From SHZI01 sp963698405 (lineage in GTDB: Bacteria; Pseudomonadota; Gammaproteobacteria; Steroidobacterales; GCA-2729495), in NCBI GenBank assembly GCA_963698405.1, contig CAVOQT010000009.1, positions 24,628 to 88,627 on the forward strand: a stretch of 64,000 nt of DNA. Direction: 5' to 3'. Of this stretch, positions 27,458 through 36,353 are shown one piece after another. The notes under the pieces are model-generated. The model did no database searches and was not told the DNA's origin. It worked only from the letters and a program-made list of their open reading frames with translations. The position numbers and the translations under genes are program-made. The stretch's first letter is position 1. Each line of letters opens with the position of its first letter.

Positions 27458-29545
27458 ATGGCAGCACAAGGCGACAACTGGGTAGGCGCACTGCGCAACA
27501 CGGCAATCATGAGCGCCGGGCTGCCGATGGTGGTACTGGCCATGCTGGCCATGATCGTCCTGCCGATGCCGCCGCTGGTACTTGATGCGCTGTTTACCTT
27601 CAACATCTGCATCTCGCTGGTCGTCATCCTGGCGGTCGTCTACGTCATGCGCCCGCTGGACCTGGCCGCATTTCCCACCGTTCTGCTGCTGGCCACCTTG
27701 TTGCGCCTGGCGCTGAACGTCGCCTCGACACGCGTGGTTCTGCTCAACGGCCATACCGGTGGCGATTCGGCCGGCAAGGTCATCGAGGCTTTCGGCGCCT
27801 TCGTCATCGGCGGCAATTACGCTGTGGGCATCGTGGTGTTCGCCATCCTGCTGATCATCAACTTCATCGTGGTAACCAAGGGCGCCGGCCGCGTGGCAGA
27901 AGTCAGCGCACGGTTCACCCTCGATTCCATGCCGGGCAAACAGATGGCGATCGACGCCGACCTGAATGCCGGCATCATCACCCAGGCTGAAGCCGTGGCA
28001 CGGCGCAGCGAAGTCCGCATGGAAGCAGACTTCTACGGCTCCATGGACGGTGCCAGCAAGTTTGTACGCGGCGATGCGATCGCCGGACTGCTGATCGTCT
28101 TCATCAACCTGATCGGCGGCATTCTGATCGGCGTGCTCCAGCACGACATGAGTTTTTCCCAGGCAGCATCGACCTACGCACTGCTGACCATCGGCGACGG
28201 ACTGGTCGCACAGATTCCGTCACTGCTGCTTGCAATCTCGGTCGCCGTGATCGTCACGCGCATGTCACGCTCCGAGGACATGGGCACGCAGCTGTTCCGG
28301 CAGCTGCTCGGCGACCGGCGCGTGCTGCGCGTGGTAGCTGTGCTGCTCGGGGTGCTCGGGTTGGTGCCCGGCATGCCGAACCTGGCCTTTCTGCTGATGG
28401 CTGCGGTATGTGCCGGCGGCGCCTGGCTGCTCGACCGGCGCGACAACCAGGCAGAAGAGGAAAGCGAGGCGCCGGTCATCCCGGACGTCGTCGACAACGA
28501 AGCCAGTCGCGAACTGTCCTGGCGCGATGTCGGCGAAGCCGATGCCATCGGCCTGGATGTCGGTTACCGGCTGATTCCACTGGTGGATCGCCAACAGGAT
28601 GGCGAACTGATGCGGCGGATCAAAGGCGTACGCAAGCGCCTTTCTGAAGAGCTGGGCTTCCTGATTGCACCGGTGCGGATCCGCGACGATCTGGATCTTC
28701 CGGCCAGCGGCTACCGGATCAGCGTGATGGGCTCGCCAATCGCCACCGGAGAGGTACATCTCGACCGCGAGCTGGCCATCAACCCCGGACACATTGAACA
28801 GCGCATCAACGGCATTGCCGGACAGGATCCGGCCTATGGCCTCGAAGCGGTATGGATCGAACCCGTACAGCGTGAGGAAGCACAGTCGCGCGGTTATACC
28901 GTAGTGGATGTGCCGACGGTCATCGCCACGCACCTGAGCAAGGTGCTGCATGAAAACGCCCACGAAATCTTCGGTCACCAGGAAGCACAGGAGCTGCTCG
29001 ATCGGCTGGGCAAACAGGTTCCGAAGCTGATCGAGGAACTGGTGCCCAAAACCCTGTCGCTGTCGGTTGTCGTGCGCGTCCTGCAGGAGTTGCTGCGCGA
29101 TCAGGTTCCCGTCTCCAACATGCGCACCATCTGCCAGGCGCTTGCCGAACATGGCCGCATCAGCCAGGACCCTGACACGCTGACCGGTGCCGTACGCGTG
29201 GCGCTGGGCCGGTCAATCGTGCAGCGGATCAGCAATGGCCATGAAGAACTGCCGGTCATCACGCTGGACCCGCGGTTGGAACAGATCTTGCAAGAAGCAC
29301 TCAAGGGAGGCGCAGACACGGCAGGAATAGAGCCGACATTGGCGGAAAAGCTGCAATCCAGGCTATCGGATACCGCTCACCGCCAGGAAATTGTCGGCCA
29401 ACCGGCTGTTCTGCTCGTATCACCGGCACTGCGCCCCTGGCTGTCGCGCTTCCTGCGGTTTGCAGTGCCTACGCTCAGGGTGCTGGCCTACAACGAGGTG
29501 CCTGACAGCAAGCGCGTGAAGTTGATTGCGGCAGTTGGAACCTGA
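27458..29545 (+). CDS. flhA: Flagellar export gate protein FlhA
   Basis: FlhA is the nonameric export gate and chaperone docking platform. The 695-residue protein has eight N-terminal membrane helices (to about 330). The FHIPEP-region block is ATLLRLALNVASTRVVLLNG, followed by AEVSARFTLDSMPGKQMAID. The C-terminal cytoplasmic domain includes ATHLSKVLHENAHEIFGHQE. A 38 bp gap separates it from flhB. Confidence 0.97.
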   Translation: MAAQGDNWVGALRNTAIMSAGLPMVVLAMLAMIVLPMPPLVLDALFTFNICISLVVILAVVYVMRPLDLAAFPTVLLLATLLRLALNVASTRVVLLNGHTGGDSAGKVIEAFGAFVIGGNYAVGIVVFAILLIINFIVVTKGAGRVAEVSARFTLDSMPGKQMAIDADLNAGIITQAEAVARRSEVRMEADFYGSMDGASKFVRGDAIAGLLIVFINLIGGILIGVLQHDMSFSQAASTYALLTIGDGLVAQIPSLLLAISVAVIVTRMSRSEDMGTQLFRQLLGDRRVLRVVAVLLGVLGLVPGMPNLAFLLMAAVCAGGAWLLDRRDNQAEEESEAPVIPDVVDNEASRELSWRDVGEADAIGLDVGYRLIPLVDRQQDGELMRRIKGVRKRLSEELGFLIAPVRIRDDLDLPASGYRISVMGSPIATGEVHLDRELAINPGHIEQRINGIAGQDPAYGLEAVWIEPVQREEAQSRGYTVVDVPTVIATHLSKVLHENAHEIFGHQEAQELLDRLGKQVPKLIEELVPKTLSLSVVVRVLQELLRDQVPVSNMRTICQALAEHGRISQDPDTLTGAVRVALGRSIVQRISNGHEELPVITLDPRLEQILQEALKGGADTAGIEPTLAEKLQSRLSDTAHRQEIVGQPAVLLVSPALRPWLSRFLRFAVPTLRVLAYNEVPDSKRVKLIAAVGT

Positions 29546-29564
29546 TTCACGGAGAGATGTGGCC

Positions 29565-30773
29565 ATGAAGATCAGACGATTTACCGGCGTGGATATGCGG
29601 GATGCCTTGCGCCAGGTGCGCAACGCTCTCGGTGCGGAGGCGGTCATTCTGGAGACCACGCACAACGCGACCGGGGTAGAGATTTCGGCGGCAGTCGATG
29701 CTGCCAGCGGTGCTGGCGAAGCAATGGCACTCAGCCACGAGTGGACTGCAGCCCGCAACAGCCTGGGCAACAATGAGGATGGCCCCTGCGTGGCCATCAG
29801 TGGTGCCGCACGCAGCGGTGCGCTGGCCACCGTCAGTGAAATGGAACAGATGCGCGAAGAGATGCGCTCGATCCGCTCGCTGCTCGAAGCACAGCTCGGT
29901 CGCCTGATCTGGGACGATCAGTCACGACAGACACCTGAAGTCGCCGGCCTGCTGCGCAACTACACCCAGCTCGGATTCGACGCGGATATCGCGCGACAAC
30001 TGGCAGAACGTTCTGCTGTCACGCATCCGGCTGGCGGCTGGACGGCAGTCCTGCGCACACTGGTGGAAGAATTGCCGGTCGCTGACTGCGACCCGATCAG
30101 CGATGGCGGCAGCTACGCAATCATCGGCCCGACGGGTGTCGGCAAGACCACCACGATTGCCAAGCTGGCAGCGCGGGCAGCGCTGCAGTACGGACCAGAC
30201 AGTGTCGGCCTGGTAACCACGGATACCTTCCGCGTAGCCGCACGCGAACAACTGGACACCTACGGGCAGATCATCGGCATACCGGTCAGTCATGCCTGCG
30301 ATACACAGGGTCTCAGCAAGGCGCTTGACGCACTGCAAAATCGGCGACTGATACTCATCGATACAGCAGGACTCAGCCAGCGCGACCCACACCTGCCCGA
30401 GCATCTCGCCCGGCTGGGGACCGCTGATTCCGGCATAAGTACCCTCCTGGCGCTGCCAGCCAACGCCCACGCCGGCACGATGCAGGAAATTGTGGACGTG
30501 TTCCGGACTGTAAAACCTGTGGCATGCATCCTCACCAAGACGGATGAGGCGACATCGCTCGGGGCTGCGCTGTCGGTGCTGATTCGCAGTCAACTGGCCT
30601 TGGCCTACGTCGCCAATGGCCAGCGTGTTCCCGAAGACATTCACCTGATGCGTAACCGGCAATCGTGGCTGGCCAAGATGGCCGTAGAACTGATGCGCCG
30701 CGAGAACCGGGTGATCAATACCGATGAGATGGCAGGCAGATTTACGGAGGTCGCGACCCATGCTTACGCCTGA
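29565..30773 (+). CDS. flhF: Flagellar SRP-like GTPase FlhF
   Basis: FlhF is the SRP-type GTPase that places the polar flagellum. The 402-residue protein starts MKIRRFTGVDMRDALRQVRN, the family B domain. The G domain has G1 AIIGPTGVGKTTTIAKLAAR, then GLVTTDTFRVAAREQLDTYG, DTAGLSQRD (G3) and ILTKTDEATSLG (G4). It overlaps flhG by 14 bp. Its presence indicates polar flagellation. Confidence 0.95.
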   Translation: MKIRRFTGVDMRDALRQVRNALGAEAVILETTHNATGVEISAAVDAASGAGEAMALSHEWTAARNSLGNNEDGPCVAISGAARSGALATVSEMEQMREEMRSIRSLLEAQLGRLIWDDQSRQTPEVAGLLRNYTQLGFDADIARQLAERSAVTHPAGGWTAVLRTLVEELPVADCDPISDGGSYAIIGPTGVGKTTTIAKLAARAALQYGPDSVGLVTTDTFRVAAREQLDTYGQIIGIPVSHACDTQGLSKALDALQNRRLILIDTAGLSQRDPHLPEHLARLGTADSGISTLLALPANAHAGTMQEIVDVFRTVKPVACILTKTDEATSLGAALSVLIRSQLALAYVANGQRVPEDIHLMRNRQSWLAKMAVELMRRENRVINTDEMAGRFTEVATHAYA

Positions 30774-31653
30774 ACACCAGGACATCGCGGGTCAGGCCGC
30801 AGGTCTCCGCCGCATGCGCAATACGAAACCCGTCAAGGTGATCACCGTCACCGGCGGCAAGGGTGGCGTAGGCAAGACCAATATCTCGGCCAATCTGGCC
30901 GTCGCCATGTCGATGCTCGGTCGCCGGGTGATGCTGCTCGATGCAGATCTCGGTCTGGCCAACATCGATGTACTGCTTGGCCTGCAACCCAGCCACTCGC
31001 TGGCCGATGTGGTCAATGGCACACGGCGCCTCGAGGAAGTCATCGTGGTCGGACCAGCCGGAATCCGCGTGATCCCCGGTGCTTCCGGACTGTCAAACAT
31101 GGCCAACCTGACACCAGCACAGCATGCCGGGATCGTGCATGCCTTCAGCGATCTGACCGAAGATCTGGATGCACTGATCGTCGACACGGCCGCCGGTCTC
31201 TCCGAGAGTGTGCTGCGCTTCTGCGAAGCCGGCAACGAAGTACTGGTCGTGGTCTGTGACGAACCAACCTCGATTACCGATGCCTACGCACTGATCAAGG
31301 TACTGAGTACCGAGCGGGGCGTATCCCGCTTCCGCATCATCACCAACATGACGCACCAGGGCGGCGACGGACGTCACCTGTTCGAAAAGCTGCTGCGTGT
31401 CACAGAACGGTTCCTGCAAGTCACACTCGATCACGCCGGCAGCATTCCCTACGACGACCGCGTATGGCGCGCCGTGCAATTGCAGACACCTTTTGTGACG
31501 TCGTTCCCCACCAGCCTGGCAGCGTCCGCACTCAAGAAACTCGCACTGCGTGCCGATACCTGGGAAGAGCCCCGTGCGGCACGCGGCAATATCGAGTTTT
31601 TCGTGGAGCGCTTGCTCGGGGCACAGGCCGGTCGGGAGAAGGCGCAAGCATGA
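30760..31653 (+). CDS. flhG: Flagellum number regulator FlhG (FleN)
   Basis: FlhG/FleN is a MinD/ParA-type ATPase that limits flagellum number and restrains FleQ. The 297-residue protein has the N-terminal FlhF-activating motif (IAGQAAGLRRMR), a deviant Walker A TGGKGGVGKTNISANLA and the switch block MLLDADLGLANIDVLLGL. The ACGGAGG ribosome-binding site lies 9 bases upstream. The stop overlaps the fliA start. Confidence 0.95.
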   Translation: MLTPEHQDIAGQAAGLRRMRNTKPVKVITVTGGKGGVGKTNISANLAVAMSMLGRRVMLLDADLGLANIDVLLGLQPSHSLADVVNGTRRLEEVIVVGPAGIRVIPGASGLSNMANLTPAQHAGIVHAFSDLTEDLDALIVDTAAGLSESVLRFCEAGNEVLVVVCDEPTSITDAYALIKVLSTERGVSRFRIITNMTHQGGDGRHLFEKLLRVTERFLQVTLDHAGSIPYDDRVWRAVQLQTPFVTSFPTSLAASALKKLALRADTWEEPRAARGNIEFFVERLLGAQAGREKAQA

Positions 31654-32399
31654 TCCCCGCAAACCGCTATGCAACGGTCGCCGGGCACTCGCCCGATGCG
31701 CTCGTGCAGGAGCACGCCCCGCTGGTGAAGCGCATCGCGAATCACCTGCGTGGCCGCCTGCCGCATGGCACAGATCTGGATGATCTGATCCAGGTCGGGT
31801 TGATTGCGTTGCTCGATGCCGCGCGTCAGTACTCGCCGGCAAAGGGCGCGAGCTTCGAGACCTACGCGAGCATCCGGGTACGCGGCGCGATGCTCGATGA
31901 AGTCCGGAGTACGGACTGGACGCCACGCTCTGTTTATCGACGACAACGGGAACTGACGGCAGCCATCCAGAAAGTGGAGAACAGGACAGGAAAACCGGCT
32001 GAGTCGCGCGAGATAGCCACCGAACTGGGCATCTCGCTGGACGAGTACTTCCAGATGGTCAGTGCAGCCACCACGCACCGGCTGTTCAGCCTCGACCAGG
32101 ATGACGACGGCAGCGGCAACGATACATACCAGCAGCAGATTCCGGACCCGGATGCGGAACCGTGCTCTGAACTCGAATCGGATGAATTCCGGGCCGCCGT
32201 TGGCGAAGCCATTCGTTCGCTGCCGGAACGCGAGGCGCTCGTCATGTCACTGTACTACGAGGAGGAACTGAACCTGAAGGAAATCGGCGAGGTACTCGGT
32301 GTTACCGAATCGCGAGTCTGCCAGATTCACGGCCAGGCCCTCAGCCGGGTGCGCTCACGGGTGCATACGGCAATCAATGGCATGGCGGCTACACCCTGA
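31650..32399 (+). CDS. fliA: Flagellar sigma factor FliA (sigma-28)
   Basis: FliA directs late flagellar genes. The 249-residue protein has region 2 (LRGRLPHGTDLDDLIQVGLI, then YASIRVRGAMLDEVRSTDW), region 3 (ESREIATELGISLDEYFQM) and region 4 with helix-turn-helix NLKEIGEVLGVTESRVCQIH. The start ATG overlaps the flhG stop. A matching promoter is seen before fliC. No flgM is in the window. Confidence 0.96.
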   Translation: MIPANRYATVAGHSPDALVQEHAPLVKRIANHLRGRLPHGTDLDDLIQVGLIALLDAARQYSPAKGASFETYASIRVRGAMLDEVRSTDWTPRSVYRRQRELTAAIQKVENRTGKPAESREIATELGISLDEYFQMVSAATTHRLFSLDQDDDGSGNDTYQQQIPDPDAEPCSELESDEFRAAVGEAIRSLPEREALVMSLYYEEELNLKEIGEVLGVTESRVCQIHGQALSRVRSRVHTAINGMAATP

Positions 32400-32453
32400 A
32401 CAGGTCATGGCAGAAATGACCCTCATACACAGCCCGGTACAGCGAGAGCGTGA

Positions 32454-33194
32454 ATGGACGCATTGACCATCGCGGGCGTGGCGCTCGCCTTTATTTCCAT
32501 CGTGATCGGCAGCATCCTCAAGGGTGCCGGCGTCGGCTCGCTGCTCAACTCGGCTGCATTTGTCATCGTGGTCTGCGGCACCTTTGCCTCGATCCTGATC
32601 CAGACACCCAAGGCCACTTTCATGCGTGCCTGGAAAATCGTGCCATGGATCTTCAAACCCCCTCTCGAGGACCACGAGCAGCTGATCGTGAAGATGGTCG
32701 AGTGGAGCGAAATCGCCCGCAAGCAGGGGCTGCTCGGACTGGAACCCGCCCTGGAGTCCGAAGCCGATCCCTTCGCACAGAAAGCCCTGCAGATGCTGGT
32801 CGACGGTACTGAACCGGCCAAGATCCGCGAAGCCCTGGAGATGGACATCGAGGTGAAGGCCAAAGCCAACACCGCAAGCGCAAAGGTCTTTGAGGGCATG
32901 GGCATCTATGCGCCAACACTCGGCATCATCGGCGCCGTGCTTGGTCTGATCGCCGTGATGAAGAATCTCGCCGATCCGAGCAAGCTCGGCGGCGGTATCG
33001 CGGCAGCGTTTACCGCCACCATCTACGGCATTGGCCTCGCCAACCTGTTCTTTCTGCCGATCGCCAACAAACTCAAGGACGTGATCGCCAAGCAGACGCA
33101 TACCAAGGAAATGATCATCGAAGGGATCATTGCCATCGCTGAAGGCGAGAACCCGCGCAACCTCGAAGCCAAGCTCAAGGGGTTTGCCGGCTGA
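32454..33194 (+). CDS. motC: Flagellar stator protein MotC (MotA/PomA family)
   Basis: This is the stator A subunit. The 246-residue protein has four membrane helices (about 6-25, 35-52, 150-172, 184-205). The cytoplasmic loop contains charged residues, and the family block FEGMGIYAPTLGIIGAVLGL is followed by GGGIAAAFTATIYGIGLANL. Together with the following gene it forms a MotCD-type stator, as in Pseudomonas. No second stator pair is in the window. Confidence 0.93.
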   Translation: MDALTIAGVALAFISIVIGSILKGAGVGSLLNSAAFVIVVCGTFASILIQTPKATFMRAWKIVPWIFKPPLEDHEQLIVKMVEWSEIARKQGLLGLEPALESEADPFAQKALQMLVDGTEPAKIREALEMDIEVKAKANTASAKVFEGMGIYAPTLGIIGAVLGLIAVMKNLADPSKLGGGIAAAFTATIYGIGLANLFFLPIANKLKDVIAKQTHTKEMIIEGIIAIAEGENPRNLEAKLKGFAG

Positions 33195-33212
33195 GGCCGG
33201 TGACACACCGTC

Positions 33213-34061
33213 ATGGCGAAGAAACACCAGCACGAAGACCACGTCAACCACGAGGCATGGGCCATACCCTATGGCGATCTCGTGACCCTGCTGCTGGCGT
33301 TTTTTGTCGTCATGTACGCAACGTCGTCAATCAATGAAGGAAAATACAAGGTTCTCTCCGACTCGCTGAATGCAGCTTTCCGTGGCGCGCCGCGCACCAT
33401 GGAACCTATCTCCATCGGGGACAAGCCAGCCAAGACCAAGGGTGACGACACGGTGGCCGGCATCAAGCCCGGTCAGGTCATCAAGCTTGAGTCCGAAGCA
33501 AGCACCAAAGAGCCGGAACCGGAAAACCAGGCCGAGAATTCAGCACTGCAGGGTCACCTGCAAAAGATGAGTGAGGATCTCGAAACCGCGATGCAGGAAC
33601 TCATCGACCAGGAAATGATCCGCATCAAACGGGCGCCATCCTGGGTCGAAGTTGAAATCAAGGCCGATATTCTCTTTCCGAGCGGCAGTGCCGAGCTCGA
33701 GGCATCCGCAATGACGGTCATCGATCGCATAGCCACCATACTTGCCGTACGCCCATACCCGATCCGCATCGAGGGGCATACCGACACACGACCGATCAAG
33801 ACCAGTCAGTTCCCGTCGAACTGGGAACTGTCTGCAGCACGTGCCGCGCGCATCGTACGGCTCTTCGAAGCGCACGGCATCGTCTCCAGCCGCATGGTCG
33901 TCGCCGGCCTGGGTGAGAACCGCCCCCTGTCAGACAATGCCACCGAAGAGGGGCGCAATCGCAACCGCCGCGTCACCATCGTCATCCTCGGTAAACCGCC
34001 TGCTGCAGACGACCCGATGCCGGGTGGCATTGCCGAAGCGGCTCCGGAGGCTGCGCCATGA
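33213..34061 (+). CDS. motD: Flagellar stator protein MotD (MotB family)
   Basis: MotD is the peptidoglycan-anchored stator subunit. One membrane span (WAIPYGDLVTLLLAFFVVMY, about 17-36) carries the ion-binding Asp in PYGD. A linker follows, then an OmpA-like domain with DILFPSGSAELEASAMTVID, IRIEGHTDTRPIKTSQFPSN and NRRVTIVIL. 282 residues. The stop overlaps the start of a small gene (ATGA). Confidence 0.94.
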   Translation: MAKKHQHEDHVNHEAWAIPYGDLVTLLLAFFVVMYATSSINEGKYKVLSDSLNAAFRGAPRTMEPISIGDKPAKTKGDDTVAGIKPGQVIKLESEASTKEPEPENQAENSALQGHLQKMSEDLETAMQELIDQEMIRIKRAPSWVEVEIKADILFPSGSAELEASAMTVIDRIATILAVRPYPIRIEGHTDTRPIKTSQFPSNWELSAARAARIVRLFEAHGIVSSRMVVAGLGENRPLSDNATEEGRNRNRRVTIVILGKPPAADDPMPGGIAEAAPEAAP

Positions 34062-34225
34062 GGCCCGTGGAACGCATAGGCCCTGGTATACCGCCCAGCC
34101 GCATCTCACCGATTGCCGACAGGCGTAGCAAGCCGAAACCAGACCAACGCCAGCAGCGCGAAAAAAACAGCTCACCGGAGAAAAGCTCCGATGGACGCGA
34201 TCACATCATTGACGAACTTGCCTGA
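34058..34225 (+). CDS. Small uncharacterised flagellar-locus protein (55 residues)
   Basis: This short gene starts with an ATG overlapping the motD stop (ATGA). It has a strong ribosome-binding site (CGGAGG) 7 bases upstream. The predicted 55-residue product is soluble, very polar and Lys/Arg/Gln/Pro-rich, with no membrane segment: MRPVERIGPGIPPSRISPI at the start and HIIDELA at the end. A short acidic C-terminal tail after a basic disordered stretch looks like small proteins I recall from this position in other gammaproteobacterial motility clusters, but I cannot confirm homology. It is followed 13 bp later by the DUF2802 gene. Function unknown. Confidence 0.65.
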   Translation: MRPVERIGPGIPPSRISPIADRRSKPKPDQRQQREKNSSPEKSSDGRDHIIDELA

Positions 34226-34238
34226 AGGAAATCACATC

Positions 34239-34730
34239 ATGGCCATTCTCGATACACTGAATCTGAACAGTCTCAATCTGGGCAGCATCGATGTCAGTCA
34301 GCTGAACGAATTCCTTGCGGGCGATCTTGCGATCCATCCCGCTGCACTTCTTGCCGGCGGGCTGCTGGTACTCACCACGGTCTTTGCACTGGGGCTTTCG
34401 GTAATCCGGCTGAAACGCCAAGTGAAAGCCGTGGACGCGCGATGCGACGAGTCCCAGGATCGGCTGCAGACCATCGAACTCCTGCTGGCCAATACCACCA
34501 GCGAAGCGAGCCTGCTCCGGCAGCGCGTCGAACAACAGGTCGTACGTCAGGAAAACACCCTGACCGGCAGCGCCAAGACCAGCCTGCGTCAGGCCATCGC
34601 CCTGTCGAAACATGGCGCGACGACCCGCCAGCTGATCGATACCTGCGAACTGAGTCAAGGCGAAGCACACCTGATCCAGACACTCTATGGCCAGCCGGCA
34701 GGTACTCCGGCAGCTGTAGAGCTGCACTGA
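34239..34730 (+). CDS. DUF2802 domain protein
   Basis: The 163-residue protein has one membrane helix near residues 38-60 (PAALLAGGLLVLTTVFALGL). A coiled-coil segment (about 60-115) follows. The C-terminal DUF2802 region contains RQAIALSKHGATTRQLIDTC and LSQGEAHLIQTLYG, an HTH-like small domain common at the end of flagellar-chemotaxis operons. The start at 34239 has GAAGGAA 8 bases upstream. Function unknown. Confidence 0.8.
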   Translation: MAILDTLNLNSLNLGSIDVSQLNEFLAGDLAIHPAALLAGGLLVLTTVFALGLSVIRLKRQVKAVDARCDESQDRLQTIELLLANTTSEASLLRQRVEQQVVRQENTLTGSAKTSLRQAIALSKHGATTRQLIDTCELSQGEAHLIQTLYGQPAGTPAAVELH

Positions 34731-34806
34731 CGAAATAGCGCCCGATTGATACGGCACACAACCATTTGAAACAGCAGACAAGAATACATACGTGGGAGTT
34801 ACGACG

Positions 34807-36327
34807 ATGAGCCAGGTTCCTGATCACATACTGCAGAGGCTGCGCACCTGCACCAGTTTCCCGACACCGCCCGCAGTAGCAATGCAGGTCCTGCAACTGG
34901 CCCAGGACCCGGACATAGGGCTTGGCAAGGTAGCCGATACCGTCAGCGCAGACCCGGCCATCGCGGCCAAGGTGATGCGCATCGCCAATTCAGCCATGTA
35001 TTCACGCCGTCGGCAGAGTACCAACCTGCGCCAGGCACTGATCGTGCTCGGACTCAATGCAACGCTGACACTGGCACTGAGCTTTACGCTCGTCGCGACC
35101 CTCAAAAGAAACACCACGCAGGGGTTTGACTTCAACTCCTACTGGCGTCGCACCATTCTGGCCTCGGCATGGGGCAAATTACTGGCCAGCGAGACCGGCC
35201 GCCGGGATGCCGAAGAAATATTCCTGGCCGCACTGCTCCAGGATCTGGGCATGCTGGTGATCGACAAGATCTGGCCGGAAGTCTATGAAGGTATCGCACC
35301 GTTCAAGATCGAACACAGCCGCATCTGCCAGCACGAACAGAATTGCATCGGCACGGACCATCGTTCGATCGGCGCGGCACTGCTACGCATCTGGAACATG
35401 CCGGAAAGCCTGGTACGTGCCATCCAGCACAGCCACGACCCGAGTGCTGCTGGTGTAGATGGTGAAGAGAAAGCCTTTGTGCGTGCAGTCGCCATGTCGG
35501 GTGAACTCAGCGATGTCTGGCTGAGCTCGCACAATGAGGTCGCACTGCGGCGCGTTGCCCAGCAGGCCCACCGCTATCTCGGCATCCAGCCCAACCGTCT
35601 GGGCGAGATGTTTGATTTAGTCCGCGAACAGCTGCCGGTAGCCGAGGAACTGTTCCAGATGGAACTGTTCGACAGCGCACAACTGCAGGACATCACGGAC
35701 GCAGCACAGGAAATCCTGATCGTCCGGAATCTCCACCAGATCCATGTCAATGAAAAATCCCAGGAGGAAAAGAGCGCGCTGGAGAAGGAACACACCAAGC
35801 TCAAGACCGAAACGACCCGTGACGTCCTCACGAGCGCCTATAACCGGCGATTCTTCGAGACCCGGCTTGATCAGGAATTTGAAACGGCCAGGAAGCACAA
35901 CTGGCCACTGTCCCTGATATTCATCGACCTGGACCGGTTCAAGGACGTCAATGACGGCCATGGCCATCAGGCCGGTGATGCCATCCTGAAAGCGGTTGCC
36001 GACATGCTCGCTGAAACCCTGCGTGATTCGGATACCGTATCCCGCTATGGTGGCGATGAGTTTGTGCTGCTGCTGCCAGGCGTGGATACCGAGCAGGCCA
36101 ACCGTGTCGGTACCCGCATCTGCGAAGCAGCGAGAACCCGCAAGGCCCTGATTGCCGATGACAAGCAGGTAAGCATTACCCTGTCGCTAGGTATCGCAAC
36201 CTGCGATGCACAGCATGCCTTTGACAGTGCGCAGGCCCTGCTGGCGGCAGCCGACTCGGCGCTATACCACTCCAAGCGCAGCGGGCGGGACCAGTACACC
36301 TGCTACGACAAGATCGAGGCCGCCTGA
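34807..36327 (+). CDS. HDOD-GGDEF protein, probable diguanylate cyclase
   Basis: The 506-residue soluble protein joins an HDOD domain (about 10-240; FPTPPAVAMQVLQLAQDPDI and AAKVMRIANSAMYSRR) to a short coiled coil (about 310-335) and a C-terminal GGDEF domain (about 340-505). The active site RYGGDEF is intact, preceded by DLDRFKDVNDGHGHQAGDAI. It should synthesise c-di-GMP. An inhibitory RxxD site is not evident. It lies last in the motility cluster, convergent with the FleQ-like gene 26 bp away. Confidence 0.9.
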   Translation: MSQVPDHILQRLRTCTSFPTPPAVAMQVLQLAQDPDIGLGKVADTVSADPAIAAKVMRIANSAMYSRRRQSTNLRQALIVLGLNATLTLALSFTLVATLKRNTTQGFDFNSYWRRTILASAWGKLLASETGRRDAEEIFLAALLQDLGMLVIDKIWPEVYEGIAPFKIEHSRICQHEQNCIGTDHRSIGAALLRIWNMPESLVRAIQHSHDPSAAGVDGEEKAFVRAVAMSGELSDVWLSSHNEVALRRVAQQAHRYLGIQPNRLGEMFDLVREQLPVAEELFQMELFDSAQLQDITDAAQEILIVRNLHQIHVNEKSQEEKSALEKEHTKLKTETTRDVLTSAYNRRFFETRLDQEFETARKHNWPLSLIFIDLDRFKDVNDGHGHQAGDAILKAVADMLAETLRDSDTVSRYGGDEFVLLLPGVDTEQANRVGTRICEAARTRKALIADDKQVSITLSLGIATCDAQHAFDSAQALLAAADSALYHSKRSGRDQYTCYDKIEAA

Positions 36328-36353
36328 CCGCTGATGCCGAAAGACTGCAGCGA

